Origin: Mesorhizobium caraganae
GTDB lineage: Bacteria > Pseudomonadota > Alphaproteobacteria > Rhizobiales > Rhizobiaceae
Direction of reading: 5' to 3'
Assembly (NCBI RefSeq): GCF_016836705.1
Contig: NZ_JAFCGY010000018.1
Location: forward strand, 53,535-117,534
DNA length: 64,000 nucleotides
Shown here piece after piece: positions 1 through 9,621 of the stretch (the stretch's first letter is position 1; every line of letters begins with the position of its first letter). The translations under genes and the position numbers were made by a program. The notes beneath the pieces were generated by a model. It was not told where the DNA came from and ran no database searches. It saw only the letters and a list, made by a program, of their open reading frames with translations.

Positions 1-485
1 TTCATCGGCCAGGTCTCGCCAAGCGGCGTTTTTGGAAAACGCCAGCGGCCGATGCCCTCCTCGTCGGTGTCGCCGGTGAAGATGGCGTCGGCGCGGTCCC
101 AGTCCCTTGCCGGCAAGGCCTTTTGCCAGATCGCCTGGCCTTCGGGCCGCACGATGCGGTAGGGGCCGTATTGTTCGAGTTTTTCGCCGGCGCCACTGTC
201 GAGCAGCGCATAATCCTGATTGGGCGCTACTTCGAGGATCACCGGCAGGCGTTCGGCGGGCAGGGCGCCGTCGCGACGCGCAAGCACGCGCGGCGCCGGC
301 TTCGGATCAAACCGGTCGTCCGGTTTCGTTTCGTGGCGCTTGGCTTCCGGTCGGACTGGCGCAGCGGCTGGCTGCGGCCGCACGTGTTCGGCCCTGCCCT
401 TTGCGGGCGGACGGTTGTCGCGGCGTTTGTCGCGAAAAGACTTCAAGCAGGAACGTCTCCGGAGGCGGCAGGCCGCTTTTGACAT
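1..485 (-). CDS. RlmI-like class I SAM-dependent rRNA methyltransferase, N-terminal part (cut by window edge)
   Basis: An open reading frame on the minus strand starts at an ATG at 483-485 and runs off the left edge without a stop. About 160 codons are visible. The first ~70 residues are basic and look disordered. From about residue 78 the sequence reads LPVILEVAPNQDYALLDSG, then YGPYRIVRPEGQAIW. This resembles the start of rhizobial methyltransferases of the RlmI/RlmK type, which methylate 23S rRNA bases. The SAM-binding domain would lie outside the window, so the catalytic residues cannot be checked. The assignment is by family resemblance only. Confidence 0.65.
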   Translation of the reverse strand, partial: MSKAACRLRRRSCLKSFRDKRRDNRPPAKGRAEHVRPQPAAAPVRPEAKRHETKPDDRFDPKPAPRVLARRDGALPAERLPVILEVAPNQDYALLDSGAGEKLEQYGPYRIVRPEGQAIWQKALPARDWDRADAIFTGDTDEEGIGRWRFPKTPLGETWPM

Positions 486-573
486 AGGGTCACCGGCTGC
501 GCAAACAAAATGGTCCAACATACGAATGTCCGAGGTAGTGGACCTCGCCTGAGGAAACAGGCAAATCTGGGCG

Positions 574-1272
574 ATGTCCCGTTCCGAACGCCTGCTTGAC
601 CTGATCCAGATCCTGCGCCGGCATCGCCGGCCGGTCAGCGGCCGCACGCTTGCCGGCGAGATGAATGTGTCGATCCGCACGCTCTATCGCGACATCGCCA
701 CGCTGCAGGGGCAAGGCGCGCCGATCGAGGGCGAGGCTGGGCTGGGCTATGTGCTGAAGCCCGGCTTCATGCTGCCGCCGCTGATGTTCACCGACGAGGA
801 GATCGAGGCCATTGTGCTCGGATCGCGTTGGGTTGCCAGACAACCGGACAAGCGTCTCTCGGCCGCGGCCGCCGACGCGCTGGCCAAGATCGCCGCGGTG
901 CTGCCGGACGATCTGCGCGAGGACCTCGATGCAAACACACTGCTGGTCGGGCCGCGCGGCGATGCCGTCGAAGGTATCGATCTTGGACTTGTTCGCCAGG
1001 CGATCCGCAATGAGCGAAAACTCGGCTTTATCTATCGCGACGCCGGTGGCGCCGCTTCGCAGCGCATGGTCTGGCCGTTTGCGATCGGCTTCTTCGACAA
1101 GGTGCGGGTGATGGTCGCCTGGTGCGAGACGCGCCAGGATTTCCGCCACTTTCGAGCTGATCGCATGTCCGCTCTCAACGCCACCGACACCCGCTATCCG
1201 CGCCGCCGGCAGGCGCTGCTGAAGGAATGGCGCGTGACGTTGGATGCGCCAAAGCGCCAAACTGACGCGTGA
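574..1272 (+). CDS. YafY-type HTH/WYL-domain transcriptional regulator
   Basis: 232 aa. Residues ~5-60 form an HTH_11 winged helix (RSERLLDLIQILRR, then a recognition helix VSIRTLYRDIATL). The C-terminal half (about 135-215) fits a WYL ligand-sensing domain (RKLGFIYRDAGG, VWPFAIGFFDKVRVMVAW). Proteins of this architecture bind DNA and sense a small molecule or nucleic-acid ligand. It lies just upstream of, and on the same strand as, the VOC and EVE genes, so it may regulate them, but no operator was identified. The long minus-strand frame across it is a shadow. Confidence 0.85.
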   Translation: MSRSERLLDLIQILRRHRRPVSGRTLAGEMNVSIRTLYRDIATLQGQGAPIEGEAGLGYVLKPGFMLPPLMFTDEEIEAIVLGSRWVARQPDKRLSAAAADALAKIAAVLPDDLREDLDANTLLVGPRGDAVEGIDLGLVRQAIRNERKLGFIYRDAGGAASQRMVWPFAIGFFDKVRVMVAWCETRQDFRHFRADRMSALNATDTRYPRRRQALLKEWRVTLDAPKRQTDA

Positions 1273-1363
1273 TGCTTCTTTTTACGAGTTGGCGAATCAC
1301 TGCTGCCAGAATCTGACAGTGGGGCCGCCTATGCTCCTCCAATCGAAACCCTGGAGAGCAGGC

Positions 1364-1744
1364 ATGACTATCCCTAATTTCGTCATCCTCTATGTCGACA
1401 GCCCGGAGCGGAGCGGTGCCTTTTACAGCGCGCTGTTGGGCCGCCAGCCGGTGGAGGCAGCGCCAACCTTTGTGCTGTTCGTGCTCGACAATGGCTTCAA
1501 GCTCGGCCTGTGGTCGCGTCACACCGTGGAGCCGTCGGCCGCCGCAGCGGGTGGTGGTGCGGAACTCGTCTTCGCGTCGGACCGGGCTGATGCGGTGGAC
1601 GTCGCCCATAAGGACTGGGCAGGGCGCGGCCTGGCCATCCTGCAAACACCGACCGACATGGATTTCGGCCGCACCTTCGTTGCGCTCGATCCCGACAACC
1701 ACCGGCTGCGCGTCTATTGGCTGAACGACGGAGAACAGGGATGA
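1364..1744 (+). CDS. VOC family protein (glyoxalase/bleomycin-resistance fold)
   Basis: 126 aa. The chosen ATG has GGAGAG about 6 bases upstream; an upstream in-frame start at 1244 would add an unrelated 40 residues. The start NFVILYVDSPERSGAFYSALLG is the classic first beta-alpha-beta unit of a VOC module, and the end (FVALDPDNHRLRVYWL) is the second. VOC proteins are metal-dependent lyases, dioxygenases or antibiotic-binding proteins, and the substrate cannot be told here. Its stop overlaps the start of the EVE gene (ATGA), which indicates translational coupling. Confidence 0.85.
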   Translation: MTIPNFVILYVDSPERSGAFYSALLGRQPVEAAPTFVLFVLDNGFKLGLWSRHTVEPSAAAAGGGAELVFASDRADAVDVAHKDWAGRGLAILQTPTDMDFGRTFVALDPDNHRLRVYWLNDGEQG

Positions 1745-2175
1745 GTGCCCATTGGATTGCGGTGGCTTCCGCCGAGCATGTGCGGCGCGGCCGCGAGGCC
1801 GGCTTCATGCAGGTCAATCACGGCAAGGCGGCACCGCTGCGTCGCATCAAGCCCGGTGACGGCATCGTCTACTACTCGCCGACCACAATTCTGCGCGAGA
1901 AGGACCACCTGCAGGCCTTCACGGCGATCGGCACCGTGCGCGAAGGCGAACCTTACCAGGGCGACATGGGCGCCGGTTTCACACCGTTTCGTAGGGATGT
2001 CGAATGGGCCAAGGCGGACGAAGCGCCGATCAAGCCGCTGCTCGAACAGCTCGACTTCACCAAGGGCAGGTCGAACTGGGGCTACCAGCTGCGCTTCGGC
2101 CTGTTCGAAATCACCGCGCATGATTTCTCGCTGATCGCCGAGGCGATGGGCGCCGAAACCACGAAGGCAGCCTAG
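1741..2175 (+). CDS. EVE domain protein (UPF0310-like)
   Basis: 144 aa, nearly all one EVE domain: HWIAVASAEHVRRGREAGFMQVNHG at the start, then PGDGIVYYSPTT and ITAHDFSLIAEAM at the end. EVE belongs to the PUA/YTH-like superfamily, which recognises modified bases in DNA or RNA. Some relatives are fused to restriction enzymes, but this one stands alone. The ATG overlaps the stop of the VOC gene by four bases, so the two proteins are made from one message. The ligand is unknown. Confidence 0.85.
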   Translation: MSAHWIAVASAEHVRRGREAGFMQVNHGKAAPLRRIKPGDGIVYYSPTTILREKDHLQAFTAIGTVREGEPYQGDMGAGFTPFRRDVEWAKADEAPIKPLLEQLDFTKGRSNWGYQLRFGLFEITAHDFSLIAEAMGAETTKAA

Positions 2176-2296
2176 GTCTTCAGCTCCCCGGATTGGCACG
2201 ACCATGGTGACAAGGCTGCTGACGCCAAGCTGTCAGCGGTCTTGTGCGACAAGCGCATCGTCACCTGATCCGCCGCGCCTCCCCAAGGAGAATAGT

Positions 2297-2731
2297 ATGG
2301 ACTTCGTCTCGATCCGCATCATCACCGGCCAGATCAAACCTCTGGTGGCATTCTACGAGACGATCACCGGGCTTAGCGTAACCTGGTTCACCGACGATTT
2401 CGCCGAGCTGGCAACGCCCTCCTGCACGCTGGCGATCGGCAGCACACGCACTCTGGCCCTGTTCGGAACGGATGTGGCGCAGCCGGCCGCCAATCGATCA
2501 GCGATCATCGAGTTTCGCGTCAGCGACGTCGATGCGGAGTACAGCAGGCTGGCGAAAATCATCGGCGGCTTCGTACAGACCCCGACGACAATGCCATGGG
2601 GTAACAGATCGCTGCTGCTGCGCGATCCCGATGGCAATCTGGTGAACTTCTTCACTCCGGTCAGCGCGGAAGCAATCCGGAAATTCGATCGCAAGGCTGG
2701 CGCCGTAGCGCCGGCCGACGCTACGGCTTGA
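2297..2731 (+). CDS. VOC family protein
   Basis: 144 aa. The ATG follows AAGGAG with 8-base spacing; the frame is open further upstream but without VOC similarity. The domain runs from MDFVSIRIITGQIKPLVAFYE to LLLRDPDGNLVNFFTPV, the usual ending of glyoxalase-like proteins. It is separated from the EVE gene by ~120 bases and may have its own promoter. The 3' end overlaps the convergent ornithine cyclodeaminase-family gene by 11 bases. Substrate unknown. Confidence 0.85.
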   Translation: MDFVSIRIITGQIKPLVAFYETITGLSVTWFTDDFAELATPSCTLAIGSTRTLALFGTDVAQPAANRSAIIEFRVSDVDAEYSRLAKIIGGFVQTPTTMPWGNRSLLLRDPDGNLVNFFTPVSAEAIRKFDRKAGAVAPADATA

Positions 2732-3686
2732 GGGCGTTGTAGACGGCAATGCCGGCGGCGAGATCCTCGAGCGCCGCGCCGACAGACTTGAACAGCGTGA
2801 TCTCACCGGGGCTCTGCCGGCCCTGTTTTTCGCCGCGCGCCAGTTCATGCAGATCGGCGACGATGGCTTCCGGTTTCAACACGCCGGAGGCGAGCGGCTG
2901 GACGATGTCACCGGCTTCCTTGGTGGCGCCGGCGCGGGTGTCGACATAGATGCGGGCGCGCGTGATCGCATCGTCATCGCTTTCGCGCATGGTCGGCGTG
3001 AAGCCGCCGACCAGATCGACATGCGCGCCCGGTTTCAAGAGCGCGCCCTTGACGAGCGGCGTCGTCGTGATGGTCGCCGATGAGACGATGTCGGCCTGAG
3101 CAAGCTCGGCGTCGAGATCGCTAGCGGCTTCAGCGTTGAAACCTTCCTCGCGCAAATCGGCCGCAACCTTTTCGGCATTGGCCGGCGTGCGGTTCCAGAT
3201 GCGGATGGTCTTGATCGGCCGAACCGCCGAATGCGCCTTGGCCAGGAATGGCGACAGCGCGCCGGCGCCGACCACCAGGAGCCGTGAGGCGTCCTTGCGG
3301 GCGAGATAGGAGGCGGCGAGCGCCGAGGCGCAAGCGGTGCGCCACTGCGTCAGCCGCTGGCCGTCGATCAGCGCCTCGGGCTCGCCGGTGGCGCCGTTGA
3401 GCAAGAGGTAGAGCCCCATGACAGCCGGCTTGCCGATGGCGTTGTTGTCGGGCGATACGGTTACGATCTTGACGCCGATATGACCGCCCGCCGAGGTACC
3501 GGCGGCATGGAAGTCGGTCCAGGCCGGCATCAAAAGCAGCGTCGACGTGGCACCATCGGGCCGCTCGACCGCGTGGTGATGGCGGACGGGCTGCACAGCA
3601 CCCTCGCGGAAGGCCGCGCGCAATGTCTCGACCAGTCCGGGAAAGCTCAGCGCCTGGTCGACAGCGTCGGCCGAAATGGTCAGCAT
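2721..3686 (-). CDS. Ornithine cyclodeaminase / mu-crystallin family protein
   Basis: 321 aa, the usual length of this family. The N-terminal dimerisation/substrate region contains HIGVKIVTVSPDNN and EALIDGQRLTQWRTACASALA; the NAD(P) Rossmann part has LLVVGAGALSPFLAKAH and later VSSATITTTPLVKG and LVGGFTPTMRE. Members convert ornithine to proline, reduce cyclic ketimines such as delta1-pyrroline-2-carboxylate, or act as alanine dehydrogenases. The sequence alone does not choose among these. It is the most distal gene downstream of sppA-ihfB-lapA and may be read with them. Confidence 0.88.
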   Translation of the reverse strand: MLTISADAVDQALSFPGLVETLRAAFREGAVQPVRHHHAVERPDGATSTLLLMPAWTDFHAAGTSAGGHIGVKIVTVSPDNNAIGKPAVMGLYLLLNGATGEPEALIDGQRLTQWRTACASALAASYLARKDASRLLVVGAGALSPFLAKAHSAVRPIKTIRIWNRTPANAEKVAADLREEGFNAEAASDLDAELAQADIVSSATITTTPLVKGALLKPGAHVDLVGGFTPTMRESDDDAITRARIYVDTRAGATKEAGDIVQPLASGVLKPEAIVADLHELARGEKQGRQSPGEITLFKSVGAALEDLAAGIAVYNALKP

Positions 3687-3717
3687 GCAAAACTCCGCGA
3701 AGGTAAAAGCGCCGGCT

Positions 3718-4062
3718 TCAGGCCGTTGGCTTCGGCAGCGCCGTCCCCGGGGCAGAACCTTGCGGCGCGGCCGGCACGCGGCTGACCGCCTGGCGCAAAT
3801 TCTCGGCCTCGATGCCGCGCTGGCGCGCCAGCTTGCGGTAGCGGCCCTGCTTGACCCAGGTCGCCAGGCTGCCGACGACCATGCCGATGGCCAGTGCCAC
3901 GAACAGGAAGATAAACAGCGGCAAGTTCAGTGTCAGCTTCGGATTGCCTGGGTTGAACGGATCGAGCGTGAAGGCGACGAGCTCGCGGTTAGCGACGGCC
4001 AGTGCAATCAGGATGACGGCCAGCGGCACGAAGACCACGATAAGCATGAAGCGGTTGAACAT
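3718..4062 (-). CDS. LapA-domain inner-membrane protein (DUF1049)
   Basis: 114 aa with two membrane helices (about 5-25 and 48-68) around a short periplasmic loop containing NRELVAFTLDPFNP, which is the LapA/DUF1049 signature. The C-terminal tail is cytoplasmic, with a basic patch (KQGRYRKLARQRG) and Pro/Ala-rich end. In E. coli, LapA acts with LapB in lipopolysaccharide assembly control; no lapB is visible here. It follows ihfB, matching the common alphaproteobacterial order sppA-ihfB-lapA. Confidence 0.85.
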   Translation of the reverse strand: MFNRFMLIVVFVPLAVILIALAVANRELVAFTLDPFNPGNPKLTLNLPLFIFLFVALAIGMVVGSLATWVKQGRYRKLARQRGIEAENLRQAVSRVPAAPQGSAPGTALPKPTA

Positions 4063-4116
4063 AGAGATTCCTTGGGAAAGGCAGGCCTTGAGGAGGCCGA
4101 CGCGTCAAGTCCGCGC

Positions 4117-4401
4117 TTATTTGCCGCCGTTCAGCCGTTCACGCAATTCCTTGCCGGTCTTGAAGAACGGCACCCACTTCTCCTCGACCTCGACGGATTC
4201 GCCGGTGCGCGGGTTGCGGCCGGTGCGGGCAGGGCGGTTTTTCACCGAAAAAGCGCCAAAGCCGCGCAACTCGACCCGGTTGCCTTCCGCAAGGGCATCA
4301 GTGATCTCGTCGAATATCGCCCCCACGATGTTTTCGACGTCGCGCAGGAAAAGATGCGGGTTGCGCGTGGCAATGATCTGCACAAGCTCGGATTTGATCA
4401 T
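4117..4401 (-). CDS. ihfB: Integration host factor subunit beta
   Basis: 94 aa, full length. It begins MIKSELVQIIATRNPHL and carries the DNA-bending arm GRNPRTGESV with the intercalating proline, followed by WVPFFKTGKELRERLN. IHF-beta pairs with IHF-alpha (not in this window) to bend DNA at specific sites. This matters for sigma-54 promoters, whose sigma factor gene rpoN lies 3.6 kb away. It sits between sppA (80 bases upstream) and lapA. Confidence 0.95.
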   Translation of the reverse strand: MIKSELVQIIATRNPHLFLRDVENIVGAIFDEITDALAEGNRVELRGFGAFSVKNRPARTGRNPRTGESVEVEEKWVPFFKTGKELRERLNGGK

Positions 4402-4481
4402 CAGAAAGGTCCCCGTGAAAGCGCTGCGGTCAAATTATCAGGATGATTTTATTTGTTTTTTTACTCGCCCCAAACGGCAGA

Positions 4482-5450
4482 TCAAGGGTGCCAGACGGAA
4501 ACGAGACCGTCAAGAAACAAGCGATCGGCGCCGATTTCGTGAAGAACGTCGCTTCCGGTCTCCGACAGACCGAGCGCGCTGCCGACGCTGCGCGCTATTG
4601 CTTTCGAGAACAGGAAGCTGCCGCGCCGTTCGGTGTCCTTCCATTCCACCACCTTGAGCTTGTGGTCTACACCCTTGGTCGCCAGCCAGTCGATGGCCAC
4701 GCTTTCGCCGCCGACGGCGTCGATCAGACCGTTGGCGAGACCCTGGCGGCCGGTGAAGATCGACCCGTCGGCGAGCGCCAATGCCTGGTCGCGGGTCATC
4801 TTGCGGCGCTCGGCGACGATGCCGACGAACCAGTCATAGCTGTCGAGGATGAGCTTGCGGACCATGGCGCGCTCGTCTTCATTGGTCGGCTTGAAGGGCG
4901 AGGGCGCGGCCTTCAGCGGCGAGGATTTCACCTCTTCGAGCTTGATGCCGACCTTGTCCATCAGGCCGCTGACATCGGGATATTGGATCAGCACGCCGAT
5001 CGAGCCGACGATCGAGGTCTTACGGGCGACGATGTGGTCGCTGGCGCTGGCGATCATGTAACCGGCCGATGCGGCCAGCGTGCCGACCTCGGCAACCACC
5101 GGCTTGTCGGCGGCGAGCTTGCGCACCTCCTCGTAGATCGATTCGCCGCCGACCGTGGTGCCGCCGGGCGAATCGATAGCCAGAATGACGCCCTTGACCT
5201 GCGAGGATGTGCGGATGGTTTCCAGTCGCTTGATCAGTTCCTCGTCCTCGGTGATGGTGCCTTCGATCCTGACCTTGGCGATATGGTTGATCGAGGAGCC
5301 GCCGAGATCTTCGCCATAGAACCAGCTTGCAAGTGCAATCACCCCGAGCGCCACGATGGCAATGGCGGCGCCGCGCCAGAAGGTCAGCTTGCGCCGCAAG
5401 CGGCGGCGGTCGATCAGGTCGTCGGCTCTCAGTGCCATAGTCTGCCTCAT
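4482..5450 (-). CDS. sppA: Signal peptide peptidase SppA (S49 family)
   Basis: 322 aa, the short (single-domain) SppA form. One N-terminal membrane anchor (about 27-45) is followed by the S49 protease domain: VILAIDSPGGTTVGGESIYEEV, then AEVGTLAASAGYMIASA with the catalytic serine, then a lysine in ARKTSIVGSIGV. It degrades cleaved signal peptides in the inner membrane. It is the first gene of the minus-strand set sppA, ihfB, lapA and is divergent from lptC, with 284 bases between. Confidence 0.93.
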   Translation of the reverse strand: MRQTMALRADDLIDRRRLRRKLTFWRGAAIAIVALGVIALASWFYGEDLGGSSINHIAKVRIEGTITEDEELIKRLETIRTSSQVKGVILAIDSPGGTTVGGESIYEEVRKLAADKPVVAEVGTLAASAGYMIASASDHIVARKTSIVGSIGVLIQYPDVSGLMDKVGIKLEEVKSSPLKAAPSPFKPTNEDERAMVRKLILDSYDWFVGIVAERRKMTRDQALALADGSIFTGRQGLANGLIDAVGGESVAIDWLATKGVDHKLKVVEWKDTERRGSFLFSKAIARSVGSALGLSETGSDVLHEIGADRLFLDGLVSVWHP

Positions 5451-5734
5451 AGTCGGTGGGAAGCGATGCTTTTAAAGCAAGCGTCCGCGCCCGGCTACCT
5501 CTTCCTCACGGGCCTGCGACGAAGCGACCGCGCCAGTGGCGGCATTTCAGGAAAAAATGACGCGACGCGTTCGTTTCTGCTATGAAGTGCCGAAATTGTG
5601 ACGCCTGATTTCCGTTTGCAAAAACAACGGCCGTCACATTTTTGCGGTTTTCCTCCGCTTGTGCTTGCTTGCGGGGGCCGGCAACCCACCTATAGCAGGT
5701 GTTTTGGCGGGCAAGGGTTTATTAGAAGACAGTC
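5451..5734. promoter_or_regulatory. Divergent sppA/lptC intergenic region with candidate lptC promoter
   Basis: This 284-base gap holds no credible gene. For lptC, CTTGCG at 5668-5673 and CTATAG at 5690-5695 (16-base spacer) resemble the alphaproteobacterial housekeeping promoter (CTTGAC/CTATAT). The match was judged by eye and is moderate. The sppA promoter on the other strand was not identified. Confidence 0.4.
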
Positions 5735-6448
5735 ATGCTAGCTCGATCGAACGAACCGACCAACGCCGATGCGGCCTTGGCGCCCACGGCGCCAGCGGGC
5801 ACGCGCGGGGACGCCTTCGACCGCGCCCAGCGCCATTCGCGCCGCGTGCGCGTGCTGAAATTCGCAGTGCCGGTGCTTGCCGCTGGAATCGCGGTTGCGT
5901 TTCCGGTCTATTCCTATCTTGCGGCGCCGGTCTCGGTCTCGATACAGGCCGACGGCACCGCCTTTGCCGACGGCAAGCTGGTGATGGCCAATCCCAAGCT
6001 CAACGGCTTCACCAAGCAGAAGCTGCCCTATTCGCTGACGGCGCTGCGCGCCATCCAGGACGTCGGCAAGCAGGACATCATCCAACTCGAAGGCATCCAT
6101 GCCAAACTGCCGCTGACGGCGGACAATGTGGCGATCGTCGATGCCAAGCGCGGCATCTATAACCGCAACGCCAACACGATGGACATGACCAGCGACGTCA
6201 CCGTCACCACCACCGACGGCGTCGCTGCCACGTTCAAATCGGTCTTCCTCGACATGGGCAAAGGCTCTATGAAGACAGGTGATCCGGTCGATGTCAGCCG
6301 CAACGGCTCGCGGATCACGGCGGGTTCGATGTCGGTCGAAGAAAATGGCAACGTTGTCGTTTTCGAAAATAAGGTAAGCGTTCACATCGATCCGGCCACT
6401 ATGAAGGCGGCAGAGGCAAAGAGCGGAGAATCGAATGCGTCCCAGTAA
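5735..6448 (+). CDS. lptC: LPS export protein LptC
   Basis: 237 aa. After ~35 charged residues comes one membrane helix (VLKFAVPVLAAGIAVAFPVYSYLA, about 40-63) and then a periplasmic OstA-like beta-jellyroll. LptC passes lipopolysaccharide from LptB2FG to LptA. It is the first gene of lptC-lptA-lptB; lptF and lptG are not here, as is usual. Its end overlaps the lptA start by 14 bases. Confidence 0.88.
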   Translation: MLARSNEPTNADAALAPTAPAGTRGDAFDRAQRHSRRVRVLKFAVPVLAAGIAVAFPVYSYLAAPVSVSIQADGTAFADGKLVMANPKLNGFTKQKLPYSLTALRAIQDVGKQDIIQLEGIHAKLPLTADNVAIVDAKRGIYNRNANTMDMTSDVTVTTTDGVAATFKSVFLDMGKGSMKTGDPVDVSRNGSRITAGSMSVEENGNVVVFENKVSVHIDPATMKAAEAKSGESNASQ

Positions 6449-7013
6449 TTCGGCACGGCTTGTCGCCGCAGCTTCGGCCTTGCTGTTGCTGGGTGTGGCG
6501 CCGTCCTGGGCTCAGTCCAGCGCCAGCAGCCAATCCGGGCTCAAACTGTCGGGCGACGAGCCGATCCAGATCGAGAGCGACAAGCTCGAGGTCCGCCAGG
6601 CCGACAGCATGGCGCTGTTCAGCGGCAACGTCACCGTGACGCAAGGGCCGACGCTGCTCAAGGCCGGCAGTATGGAAGTCTACTACGTCAAGGACCCCAA
6701 CGCCGCCAAGGGTGCGGCCGCCGGCGCTTCTGCGATGACAGGTTCGGCCAACATCGATCACCTGGTGGTCAAGAACAAAGTCTACATCAAGTCGAATGAC
6801 CAGATCGCCACCGGCGACAACGCCACGTTCGACATGAAGACGCAGGTTCTCGTCCTGTCGGGCAATGAAGTCGTGCTGTCCCAAGGCCCGAATGTGCTCA
6901 AGGGCTGCAAGCTCACCGTGCAGATGAAAAGCGGCCTGGCTCAGGTCGATGGCTGCGGCGGGCGAGTCATCATGTCGATGACACCGCCGCCGAAATCTGA
7001 GGCGCCGAAATAG
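6435..7013 (+). CDS. lptA: LPS transport periplasmic protein LptA
   Basis: 192 aa with a Sec signal peptide (hydrophobic LVAAASALLLLGVAPSWAQ, cleavage after AWAQ-like SWAQ). The mature part has the OstA repeat pattern: IQIESDKLEVRQADSMALFSGNVTV and later ATFDMKTQVLVLSGNEVVL. LptA polymerises as the periplasmic bridge that carries lipopolysaccharide to the outer membrane. The start codon is inside the end of lptC, so translation is probably coupled. Confidence 0.9.
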   Translation: MRPSNSARLVAAASALLLLGVAPSWAQSSASSQSGLKLSGDEPIQIESDKLEVRQADSMALFSGNVTVTQGPTLLKAGSMEVYYVKDPNAAKGAAAGASAMTGSANIDHLVVKNKVYIKSNDQIATGDNATFDMKTQVLVLSGNEVVLSQGPNVLKGCKLTVQMKSGLAQVDGCGGRVIMSMTPPPKSEAPK

Positions 7014-7015
7014 TA

Positions 7016-7821
<806 letters not shown>

Positions 7822-7834
<13 letters not shown>

Positions 7835-7848
7835 GCGTGAAATTTGTT
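7822..7848 (+). terminator. Rho-independent-type terminator overlapping the lptB stop
   Basis: TTTCACGC (7822-7829) and GCGTGAAA (7835-7842) form a perfect 8-bp stem with a 5-base loop that contains the lptB TGA. The downstream strand continues TTTGTTT. The stem has modest GC content, so termination may be partial and allow some read-through into rpoN. Confidence 0.6.
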
Positions 7849-7938
7849 TCCTGAGGCGATTTTTGCCGCCCCGTAGGGCCTTTTTCTCCGATTTTGCGTG
7901 AGATAGCGCCCCGGTAGAGGCCTTTTGCCAGCATTTTC

Positions 7939-7970
7939 CTTGACAAGCAAAAGCTGGGCCAGTTTTTATG
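7939..7970 (+). promoter_or_regulatory. Candidate promoter for rpoN
   Basis: CTTGAC at 7939-7944 exactly matches the alphaproteobacterial -35 element, and a weak T-rich -10 (TTTTAT) lies ~17-20 bases downstream. It is 80 bases before the rpoN start, in the 214-base gap after lptB that otherwise holds nothing recognisable. Assigned by eye. Confidence 0.35.
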
Positions 7971-8048
7971 GAGGGTCGGAAAAATTCATTTTCCGGCAGC
8001 TTCTGATGTGTAGGCTTCCGGGTGCAGAAGGGCGTTTGAAACCGAACC

Positions 8049-9575
8049 ATGGCGCTGGCGGCGAAACTACAGCTACGACAATCCCAGTCGCTGGTGATGA
8101 CGCCGCAACTGATGCAGTCGATCAGGCTGCTGCAGCTCACCCATATCGAGCTCGACCACTTCATCGACGACGAGATCGAGCGCAATCCGTTGCTGGAGCG
8201 CGCCGAGCCCCAGGATGACGCCGCAAGTGACCAGGTGCAGAAGGGCGACGCCGCGCCTGAGCCTGCCGCCGATGGCGACTGGTTCGAGAGCGAGACGGCG
8301 TGGAGCGCCGAAGCAATCTCGGACAAGCTCGACAGCTCGCTGGAGAACCTGTTTCCAGACGATCCCGGCACCAGCGAGCGACTCGGTCCCGACCTGACGG
8401 CGCAGTGGAAGTCGGCCACCGGCAATGGTTCGTCCGGCTCGTCCGAAGGCTTCGACGTCGGCGACATGGCCGCCGCGGCGATCACGCTGCGTCAGCATGT
8501 CGGCGAGCAGATCGCGCTTGCCTTTGCCGATCCGGCTGCAAGGCTGATTGCCGGCGAACTGGCCGATGGCCTGGACGAGGCAGGCTATCTGCGCGCCGAT
8601 CCCGCCGAGATCGCGAAGCGGCTCGGCGCCGATCAGGCCATGGTGGCCAAGATGCTGGCCGTTTGCCAGACATTCGAGCCGGTCGGCCTGTTTGCGCGCG
8701 ACCTTGCCGAGTGCCTGTCGCTGCAGCTTGCCGTGCGCGATCGCCTCGATCCGGCGATGAAGACGCTGGTCGGCAACCTTGAACTCCTGGCGCGGCGCGA
8801 TTTCCAGACGCTGAAGCGGCTTTGCGGGGTCGACGAGGAGGATCTCCTCGACATGTTGGCCGAAATCCGCGCGCTCGACCCGCGCCCGGGCATGGCGTTC
8901 TCGGGCGGCACCAGCGACGCCATCGTCGCCGATGTCGAAGTCCGCGCCGCCAATGACGGCAGCTGGACGGTCGAGCTCAACGCCGAGACGCTGCCGCGGG
9001 TTCTGGTCGACCACATTTATTTCGCCCAGGTCTCGCCGCAGGCCAAGAACCAGGCGGAGAAGGATTTTTTGGCCGAATGCCTGCAGAACGCCAATTGGCT
9101 GACGCGCAGCCTCGACCAGCGGGCAAAGACGATCCTGAAAGTGGCGTCGGAAATCGTGCGCCAGCAGGACGCTTTTCTGGTCCATGGCGTGCGTCATCTC
9201 AGGCCGCTCAACCTGCGCACGGTGGCCGATGCCATCGGCATGCACGAATCGACCGTCAGCCGCGTGACGGCCAACAAATACATGCTGACGCCGCGCGGCG
9301 TGTTCGAGCTGCGCTATTTCTTCACCGCTTCGATCGCGGCATCGGGCGGTGGCGACGCGCATTCCTCGGAAGCGGTGCGCGACCGCATCAAGCAGCTGAT
9401 CGACGAGGAAAAGCCCGCAGACGTGCTGTCCGATGACGCCATCGTCGACATGTTGAAAGAAAGCGGCGTCGATATTGCCAGGCGCACCGTGGCCAAATAC
9501 CGCGAGGGCATGAACATTCCCTCATCGGTGCAGAGGCGGCGCGAGAAGCGCGCTCTGGCCAGCGCCGGGCGCTAG
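8049..9575 (+). CDS. rpoN: RNA polymerase sigma-54 factor RpoN
   Basis: 508 aa. Region I is at the N-terminus (LRQSQSLVMTPQLMQSIRLLQ), followed by an acidic, poorly conserved region II, the core-binding domain, an HTH (LRTVADAIGMHESTVSRVTANKYM shortened here) and the RpoN box ARRTVAKYRE near residues 484-493. It directs polymerase to -24/-12 promoters with enhancer-binding proteins, controlling nitrogen and carbon functions. Its neighbours lptB, hpf and ptsN match the widely conserved rpoN locus, in which PtsN feeds nitrogen and carbon status into the cell. Confidence 0.97.
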   Translation: MALAAKLQLRQSQSLVMTPQLMQSIRLLQLTHIELDHFIDDEIERNPLLERAEPQDDAASDQVQKGDAAPEPAADGDWFESETAWSAEAISDKLDSSLENLFPDDPGTSERLGPDLTAQWKSATGNGSSGSSEGFDVGDMAAAAITLRQHVGEQIALAFADPAARLIAGELADGLDEAGYLRADPAEIAKRLGADQAMVAKMLAVCQTFEPVGLFARDLAECLSLQLAVRDRLDPAMKTLVGNLELLARRDFQTLKRLCGVDEEDLLDMLAEIRALDPRPGMAFSGGTSDAIVADVEVRAANDGSWTVELNAETLPRVLVDHIYFAQVSPQAKNQAEKDFLAECLQNANWLTRSLDQRAKTILKVASEIVRQQDAFLVHGVRHLRPLNLRTVADAIGMHESTVSRVTANKYMLTPRGVFELRYFFTASIAASGGGDAHSSEAVRDRIKQLIDEEKPADVLSDDAIVDMLKESGVDIARRTVAKYREGMNIPSSVQRRREKRALASAGR

Positions 9576-9621
9576 TTCTGCTTGCCCGACACGGCTTTTG
9601 CTGTGGCTGGATTTCCACAAC

